Of a stretch of DNA of 64,000 nt, positions 56,307-64,000 are shown in pieces. The translations under genes and the position numbers were made by a program. Where the stretch lies: positions 1,860,001 to 1,924,000 of the forward strand of contig CP018627.1 of NCBI GenBank assembly GCA_002021875.1. Direction: 5' to 3'. This DNA comes from Streptomyces hygroscopicus. Its GTDB lineage: Bacteria > Actinomycetota > Actinomycetes > Streptomycetales > Streptomycetaceae. The notes beneath the pieces are model-generated. The model was not told the origin of the DNA. It ran no database searches and worked only from the letters and a program-made list of their open reading frames with translations. Numbering within the stretch: the stretch's first letter is position 1; each line of letters starts with the position of its first letter.

Positions 56307-57598
56307 CGTGTCTCTCCTTGAGCGGCTTCGACGGATCCCGCGGGAGCGGCGGCGTACCCGCCAGGGCCCCGGGAGTCGAGCGGTTTGGTGGCGGACCACT
56401 GGGTGACCGGCATCGCCTGCCGCCAGCCGGTGAAGGCCCCGACCGGGGTGGCGTGGGAGACGGCGAGGCGGACGAGGTCGCCACCGTGGCGGCGGTACCG
56501 GTCGGCGAGCAGCGCCTCGGACTCCAGGGTCACGGTGTTGGCGACGATCCGGCCACCGGGCGGCAGGGCCGCCCAGCACGCCTCCAGCAGCCCTGGGGCG
56601 GTCAGGCCGCCGCCGATGAACACCGCGTCGGGGATGGGCAGTGCGGCCAGGGCGTCCGGGGCGGCGCCGGTGACGACGGTCAGCCCGGGCACACCGAGCG
56701 CGTCGGCGTTGCGGCCGATGCGCTCGGCGCGCACCGGGTCGCGTTCGACCGAGACCGCCCGGCAGGTGCGGTGGGCGCGCATCCACTCCACGGCGATGGA
56801 GCCCGAGCCGCCGCCGACGTCCCACAGCAGCTCCCCGGGGGCGGGGGCGAGCGCGGCGAGGGTGGCGGCCCGCACATGGCGTTTGGTGAGCTGTCCGTCG
56901 TGGTCGTACGCCGTGTCGGGCAGCCCCGGCGCGAGCGACAGCGGCCGGGCGCCGTCCATCGGGGCGCAGTCGACGGCGATGACGTTGAGGGGGTCGCCGG
57001 GCGGATGGGGCCATTCTTCGGCCGTGCCCTCCACACAGCGCTCCCGCGCGCTCCCCAACCGCTCCAGCACCCGCATCCGGCTCGGGCCGAAACCGCGGTC
57101 CCCGAGCAACCCGGCCACCTCGGCGGGGGTTTGGGCGCCCGCGCTGAGCACGAGCAGCCGCCGTCCGGCGTACAGCTCACGGTTCAGCGTGGCCAGGGGA
57201 CGGCCGACGAGGCTGATCACCTCGGTCTCCTCCAGCGCCCAGCCGAGCCGCGCACAGGCCAGGGAGACGGACGACGGATGGGGCAGCACCCGCAGCCGCT
57301 CGGCGCCCAGCAGCTCGGCCAGGGTGCGGCCGATGCCGAAGAACATGGGGTCGCCGCTGGCCAGTACACAGACCCGCCGCCCGGTGTGCGCGGCGAACAG
57401 CCCGGGGACGGCGGGGCGCAGCGGGGACGGCCAGGGCACCCGCTCACCGTGGCACTCCGGCGGCAGCAGGCCCAGATGGCGATGTCCGCCGATGACCACC
57501 TCGGCCGTGCGCAACGCCTCACGGGCCGTGGGACCGAGCCCGTCCCAGCCGTCGGCGCCGATGCCGATGACGGTCACGGGGGGAGGCGGCGGGCTCAC
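56303..57598 (-). CDS. cobL: Precorrin-6Y C5,15-methyltransferase (decarboxylating), CbiE-CbiT fusion
   Basis: Carries out two methylations and one decarboxylation to give precorrin-8X. 431 residues. The N-terminal CbiE-type domain (about 1-210) has VTVIGIGADGWDGLG, VVIGGHRHLGLLP, and LASGDPMFFGIG. The C-terminal CbiT-type domain (about 230-400) has the Rossmann SAM motif WDVGGGSGSIAVEW and AVFIGGG. The GTG at 57598 was chosen because GAGG lies eight bases upstream; GTGs at 57607 and 57631 are in frame. Its product is the substrate of CobH, encoded in the divergent operon. Confidence 0.95.
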   Translation of the reverse strand: MSPPPPPVTVIGIGADGWDGLGPTAREALRTAEVVIGGHRHLGLLPPECHGERVPWPSPLRPAVPGLFAAHTGRRVCVLASGDPMFFGIGRTLAELLGAERLRVLPHPSSVSLACARLGWALEETEVISLVGRPLATLNRELYAGRRLLVLSAGAQTPAEVAGLLGDRGFGPSRMRVLERLGSARERCVEGTAEEWPHPPGDPLNVIAVDCAPMDGARPLSLAPGLPDTAYDHDGQLTKRHVRAATLAALAPAPGELLWDVGGGSGSIAVEWMRAHRTCRAVSVERDPVRAERIGRNADALGVPGLTVVTGAAPDALAALPIPDAVFIGGGLTAPGLLEACWAALPPGGRIVANTVTLESEALLADRYRRHGGDLVRLAVSHATPVGAFTGWRQAMPVTQWSATKPLDSRGPGGYAAAPAGSVEAAQGETR

Positions 57599-57648
57599 GA
57601 TGGTCACCTCGCGGGTCGGGGAACGGTCCACGAAACTCTACTGACCTG

Positions 57649-58458
57649 CTACGACGCCCCGGCCCCCGGCTCCCGCTCCAGGCCCCGCTCCCCCGGCTGC
57701 TCCCGCTGCCCCGCCTGCTCCCGCTCGCGCTCCAGCTCCGCCAGCGCCAGCAGTTGCTCGACGGTCATGTCCTCGGGGATCGGCACCGGCGCCGGGGTGC
57801 GCAGCGGCGGCTGCCAGCCCTCCTCCGGGGCCCACCGCCGTATGATCCGGGCCGGCGCGCCGGCCACCACGGCGTGGTCGGGCACCTCGCCCCGTACGAC
57901 CGCGCCCGCCGCGACCACCACATTGCGGCCCAGCCGCGCCCCGGGCAGGATCACCGCGCCCGCGCCCAGCCAGCTTCCGGGGCCGATGTGGACGGGCGCG
58001 GAGCGCGGCCACTGGCGGCCGATGGGCTGCTCCGGATCGTCGTAGGAGTGGTTGTCGCTGGTCACATAGACGTACGGGCCGCAGAAGACATCGTCGCCGA
58101 ACTCCACGGGCACCGACGCGATCACATGGCTGCCCCGGCCCAGCACCACGCCGTTGCCGATGCGCAGAACCGGATCGGGGCCGAGGTCCACACCGGGCAT
58201 CATGCCGGCGGTGAGGGTCACCTGCTCGCCGATGACGCAGTGCTCGCCGAGCTCGATCCACGCTTCGCCGAAGAGGGTGCCCTGGGGGAACGCCAGCCGG
58301 GTGCCGGCGCCGATGCGGCCGAACCGGTACGGGCCGGGGCGCTCGGCCGTCACCGCGCCGGCCCGCTGCACGGCGCGCCATCCGCGGTGGACCAGACGGG
58401 AGGTGACGCGTCCGCACCAGCCCCGCCAGGATGAGAACAGGTTCTCGTTCTTCGGCAT
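57649..58458 (-). CDS. Hexapeptide-repeat (left-handed beta-helix) acyltransferase
   Basis: 269 residues from the ATG at 58458. The centre (about 60-205) is a run of hexapeptide repeats (IGEQVTLTAG, IGNGVVLGRGSHV, IGPGSWLGAGAVI, LGRNVVVAAGAVV) typical of trimeric O- or N-acetyltransferases. SDNHSYDDPEQPIG contributes the family's likely catalytic His. The C-terminal 50 residues are Glu/Arg/Gln-rich and probably helical. The acceptor is unknown; related proteins act on sugars and cell-surface glycans. It sits 50 bp upstream of cobL on the same strand, yet no B12 step needs such an enzyme. Confidence 0.85.
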   Translation of the reverse strand: MPKNENLFSSWRGWCGRVTSRLVHRGWRAVQRAGAVTAERPGPYRFGRIGAGTRLAFPQGTLFGEAWIELGEHCVIGEQVTLTAGMMPGVDLGPDPVLRIGNGVVLGRGSHVIASVPVEFGDDVFCGPYVYVTSDNHSYDDPEQPIGRQWPRSAPVHIGPGSWLGAGAVILPGARLGRNVVVAAGAVVRGEVPDHAVVAGAPARIIRRWAPEEGWQPPLRTPAPVPIPEDMTVEQLLALAELEREREQAGQREQPGERGLEREPGAGAS

Positions 58459-58510
58459 TCGCCCACCGTATCCGCCCGTCGGGAGGCCGTCCGCGTCACC
58501 CCGGCGTCCC

Positions 58511-59254
58511 CTACGCGCTCCCGCGTCCCGGCGCCTCGCGCAGTACGCAGTCGCCGCACAACCCGCCGCCGGGCACGCGGTAGTAGAGACAGCAGGTGTG
58601 GCGCCGGTAGCCGAGCGGCGCGGTGCTCAGGGTGCCGGCCTCGCGCAGCGGCGGGTGGGCGAGCTGGGCACGTGCCAGCTCGGTGGCCCGGTCCGCCGCC
58701 TCGGCGCGGCCGTGTGCCCGGCACCAGTCGTGCAGCACGCGCAGCGAACCGGCCAGTGCCGAGGCGGCGTTGCCCCACAGCAGCCGCCCCGAGACCCGGT
58801 AGGCCCGTCCGATGGCGTGGTGCAGCGGCATCAGCTGGACGAACGCCGCGGTGCCCACCTGGCCGGCGAGTCCTCCCGGTTCGCCCATCACCGGCGGCAC
58901 GCCGGGCCACCACAGGTCGTCGGGAGCGACCCGCCCGGGGTTCCACCACAGCCTGTCGGGCCGGAGGTGGGGCACCTGGTCGGAGAGGGCGGCCGGGCCG
59001 AGCGCGAGCGACCACACCCGGGCGGCAAGGCCCTGGAAGGCGAGGGAGGCCGCGACCCTCGGCTCATCGGTGCGCAGGCTCGCGGCGACCGCCTCCACCC
59101 GGGCGCGCAGCACCGGCCCGGCGGCGCCCTCGCCGGTCAGCCGGTACGCCTCGCCGATCCGTACGTACCCCTCCTCGCGTGGCTCGCCGATACCGGTGCG
59201 CAGGGCGAAGAACGGCCCGACCCGCGCCGCTTCCGGCAGCGGCCCCTCATCCAC
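58511..59254 (-). CDS. FhuF-like [2Fe-2S] ferric-siderophore reductase
   Basis: 247 residues from a GTG at 59254 that overlaps the meaB stop by 8 bp. The C-terminus carries the FhuF-type cluster ligands Cys221-Cys222-x10-Cys233-x2-Cys236 (HTCCLYYRVPGGGLCGDC). The rest is an Ala/Leu-rich helical domain with PDRLWWNPGRVAPDDLWW. Family members reduce ferric iron released from siderophores in the cytoplasm. The coupling to meaB suggests shared transcription with the mutase genes, although the functional tie is unclear. Confidence 0.85.
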   Translation of the reverse strand: MDEGPLPEAARVGPFFALRTGIGEPREEGYVRIGEAYRLTGEGAAGPVLRARVEAVAASLRTDEPRVAASLAFQGLAARVWSLALGPAALSDQVPHLRPDRLWWNPGRVAPDDLWWPGVPPVMGEPGGLAGQVGTAAFVQLMPLHHAIGRAYRVSGRLLWGNAASALAGSLRVLHDWCRAHGRAEAADRATELARAQLAHPPLREAGTLSTAPLGYRRHTCCLYYRVPGGGLCGDCVLREAPGRGSA

Positions 59255-60245
59255 CGTCGGCCGGGGCCCGGAACGCCTCCAGCAGCCGGTCCGCCGCCAG
59301 CGTGGCCGTCAGGGTGCCCTCGCGGACCCGCTGCTCCAGCTCGGGCCCGAGCCGCCGCACCTCGGGGTGGGCGTGCAGCCGCGCGAGCAGTTGGTCGCGC
59401 ACCATCGACCAGGTCCAGTCGACCTGCTGGTCGCGCCGCTTGGCCTGCAGCGCGCCCGTGGCCTCCAGCACCCGGCGGTGCTGCTCCAGGCGCTCCCACA
59501 GCACGTCGAGCCCGGTGGACTCGCGGGCGCTGCAGGTGAGCACCGGCGGGTTCCAGGGCGCGTCCGCGGGCTGCAGCAGCCTCAGCGCGCCCGCCAGCTC
59601 ACGGGCCGCCGACTTGGCGTCCCGCGCGTGGGGACCGTCGGCCTTGTTGATGGTGACCACGTCGGCCAGCTCCAGGACGCCCTTCTTGATGCCCTGCAGC
59701 TGATCGCCGGTGCGGGCCAGGGAGAGCAGCAGGAAGGAGTCGACCATATTGGCCACCGCGGTCTCGGACTGGCCCACGCCCACGGTCTCCACCAGCACCA
59801 CGTCATAGCCCGCGGCCTCCATGACGACCATGGACTCGCGGGTGGCGCGGGCGACCCCGCCCAGCGTCCCGGCGCTGGGCGAGGGCCGTACGAAGGCGTC
59901 GGGGTCGACCGCCAGCCGCTCCATCCGGGTCTTGTCACCCAGGATGGAGCCGCCGGTGCGGGTCGACGAAGGGTCGACGGCGAGCACCGCGACCTTGTGG
60001 CCGGCCCCGGTGAGCATGGTGCCCAGTGCGTCGATGAAGGTGGACTTGCCCACCCCGGGCACCCCGCTGATGCCGATCCGCCGCGCCCCGCCGGTGTGCG
60101 GCAGCAGCTCGACCAGCAGCCGCTGGGCGAGGTCGTGGTGGTCGGGCCGGGTGGACTCGACGAGCGTGATCGCACGGGCGATATACGCGCGATGGCCGTC
60201 GAGCACGCCCTTGGCGTACTCCTCGATGTCGATCGTCCGTGGCAT
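59247..60245 (-). CDS. meaB: Methylmalonyl-CoA mutase-associated GTPase MeaB
   Basis: G-protein chaperone that guards loading of adenosylcobalamin into methylmalonyl-CoA mutase. 332 residues, standard length. P-loop GVPGVGKST (61-69), VDPSSTRTGGSILGDKTRM, the switch-like VETVGVGQSE, and NKADG as the guanine motif. The ATG at 60245 is 3 bp after the mutB stop, forming a mutA-mutB-meaB operon. It overlaps the FhuF-like gene at its 3' end. Confidence 0.96.
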   Translation of the reverse strand: MPRTIDIEEYAKGVLDGHRAYIARAITLVESTRPDHHDLAQRLLVELLPHTGGARRIGISGVPGVGKSTFIDALGTMLTGAGHKVAVLAVDPSSTRTGGSILGDKTRMERLAVDPDAFVRPSPSAGTLGGVARATRESMVVMEAAGYDVVLVETVGVGQSETAVANMVDSFLLLSLARTGDQLQGIKKGVLELADVVTINKADGPHARDAKSAARELAGALRLLQPADAPWNPPVLTCSARESTGLDVLWERLEQHRRVLEATGALQAKRRDQQVDWTWSMVRDQLLARLHAHPEVRRLGPELEQRVREGTLTATLAADRLLEAFRAPADGG

Positions 60246-60248
60246 GGA

Positions 60249-62476
<2,228 letters not shown>

Positions 62477-62480
<4 letters not shown>

Positions 62481-64000
62481 GCCACCCCCATGGTGTTCAG
62501 AGCCGAGGTGAGCACCTCGACCGCGTCGCAGCCCGCGAAGACGAATCCGTCCACTCCGGCCCGTTCGTACTCATCCTGTTGTGTGCCCGGCCGTCCGGCC
62601 AGGTAGACCCGGGTCGCCCCGGCCGCCTTGAGCCGCTCGGCCACGGCCGCCGCCTCCTGCGCGTACAGCTTGTCGCTGGAGCACAGGCAGGCCACGCGGG
62701 CGCCGCTGGCGGCGAACGCCTCGGCGACCGTCTCCGCGGTCACCGTGGCGGGTTCGTGGACCGCCTCGATCCCGCCCGCCTGGAAGAGGTTGGCGGCGAA
62801 GGAGGCGCGGGCGGTGTGTGCGGCGGCGGGGCCCAGCGCGGCCAGGAAGATCCTGGGCCGGCTGCCCTCGGCCGCCAGCTGGGCGTCGGCGCGGGTGCGC
62901 AGCGCCTCGTACGCCTCGTCGCGGCGCACCCTCGGCAGTCCGCCGCTGGGCGGCTCCGGGACGGGCTCGCGCTCGACGGGCCGCTCGGCGAGGTTCGGGA
63001 ACTCGCTGACGCCGGTGATCGGCTCCTTGCGGCGGGCGAGGTCGCGGCCGCGGCGCGCCCAGGTTTCGGCGAGCCGGTCACGGACCAGCCCGGAGGCGAG
63101 GGCCGCGGCCATCCCCCCGGCGCGCTCGATCTCCTGGAACCAGGCCCAGGCGGCGCGGGCGACGTCGTCGGTCAGCTTCTCGACGTACCAGGAGCCGCCG
63201 GCCGGGTCGATCACCCGGGCCAGCTGCGACTCCTCCAGCAGGATCGTGGAGGTGTTGCGGGCGATCCGGCGGGCGAAGTCGTCGGGGAGGCCGATCGCGC
63301 TGTCGAAGGGCAGCACGGTGACCGCGTCCGCGCCGCCGACGCCCGCCGCGAGGGTGGCGACGGTGGTGCGCAGCATGTTCACCCAGGGGTCCCGCCGGGT
63401 CATCATCACCGGGGAGGTCACCGCGTGCTGACGCTGGGCGCGCGCCTGAGAGGGCGCGCCGCACGCCTGCGCCACACGCGCCCACAGGCGGCGGGCGGCC
63501 CGGAGCTTGGCGATGGTGAGGAACTGGTCGGCGGTGGCCGCGTAGCGGAACTCAAGCTGGGCGCAGGCGGCTTCGACGCTCAGCCCGGCCTCGGTGAGGG
63601 TGCGCAGATACGCCACCGCGGCGGCGAGGGAGCAGCCGAGCTCCTGGGCCGCCCCGGCGCCCGCCTCGTGGTACGGCAGGGCGTCCACGGCGAAGGCCGT
63701 CACTCCGGGGTGATCGCGGTGGCAGCTCCCCGCGAGGTCGGCCGCGGCGGCCAGCTGCCCGGCCAGGCCGTCGTCGCGTCCGGTACGGGCCGCGAGCCCC
63801 AGCGGGTCCGCGCCGAGGTTGCCGAGCGCGGCGCCCGGCGGCACCTCGCGGCCGGCGTAGAGCCGCAGCAGGGCGCGGGCGGCGTCCTCGAAGTCGGCGC
63901 CCGCGTCGAGGGCGACGGGGGCGAGGTCGAGGTAGACCCCCTTGAGGGCCTCGGGCAGCCCGTCCACGGGCACCCCGGCCGCGCCGGCCGCGAGCCAGAC
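62477..64000 (-). CDS. mutA: Methylmalonyl-CoA mutase small subunit, 5' end cut by window edge
   Basis: Non-catalytic partner of MutB. About 508 codons are visible and the frame stays open to 64000, where [15 protein letters not shown] reads as internal sequence of the family, so the real start is to the right. It shows the mutase barrel fold, including [21 protein letters not shown]. The C-terminal domain lacks the DxHxxG cobalamin motif ([19 protein letters not shown] instead), as expected for the small subunit. It ends overlapping the mutB start. Confidence 0.95.

Overview
High-GC actinobacterial DNA, almost certainly Streptomyces: strong GC bias at third codon positions, a modular type I polyketide synthase (PKS), a LAL-type LuxR regulator carrying a rare TTA codon, and a Streptomyces-style cobalamin block. 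No species or product name can be fixed from the sequence alone.

Positions 1-36.4 kb (nearly all minus strand) are part of a glycosylated-polyketide gene cluster. Read in the direction of transcription: KAS III (35330-36370) and a tandem 3-hydroxyacyl-CoA dehydrogenase (33573-35291); a large LAL regulator (30125-32998); rmlA and rmlB for dTDP-4-keto-6-deoxyglucose; then four collinear PKS genes. The first PKS protein has a KSQ loading module (KSQ-AT-ACP, malonyl type, so an acetyl starter) plus modules 1 and 2. The next three proteins carry one KS-AT-KR-ACP module each (modules 3, 4, 5); the last runs off the left edge in its ACP. AT motifs predict: loading malonyl, module 1 ethyl- or other alkylmalonyl (TAGH), module 2 malonyl, modules 3-5 methylmalonyl. 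Module 1 has a DH that has lost its catalytic residues, so every visible extension module should leave a hydroxyl. KAS III, the dehydrogenase and the TAGH acyltransferase fit together as the supply and use of an unusual alkylmalonyl extender. The crotonyl-CoA carboxylase/reductase this would need is not in the window. A GGTTAGGGGT-type motif recurs upstream of the PKS, upstream of KAS III and, in looser form, upstream of rmlA. It is a candidate cluster operator.

Positions 36.6-45.2 kb are a transition zone: a lipase-maturation-factor-like membrane protein, a small membrane protein, a very long CtpH/CtpI-like P-type ATPase, a 42-residue hydrophobic peptide with its own leader and terminator, a CzcD-type metal efflux protein and a small hypothetical protein.

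Positions 45.2-57.6 kb are cobalamin biosynthesis: cobN (minus, behind a clear B12 riboswitch), divergent cobG-cobH-cobIJ with overlapping stop/start codons, cobK (minus), cbiD (plus), a 650-bp convergent gap, and cobL-cobM (minus). A hexapeptide acyltransferase and a FhuF-type [2Fe-2S] protein follow. The right end (59.2-64 kb) holds meaB, mutB and a truncated mutA on the minus strand: the B12-dependent methylmalonyl-CoA mutase and its GTPase chaperone. B12 made by the cob genes is the mutase cofactor, and the mutase interconverts succinyl-CoA and methylmalonyl-CoA, the extender of modules 3-5. The enzymology of that link is established; any functional meaning of the physical proximity is inference.
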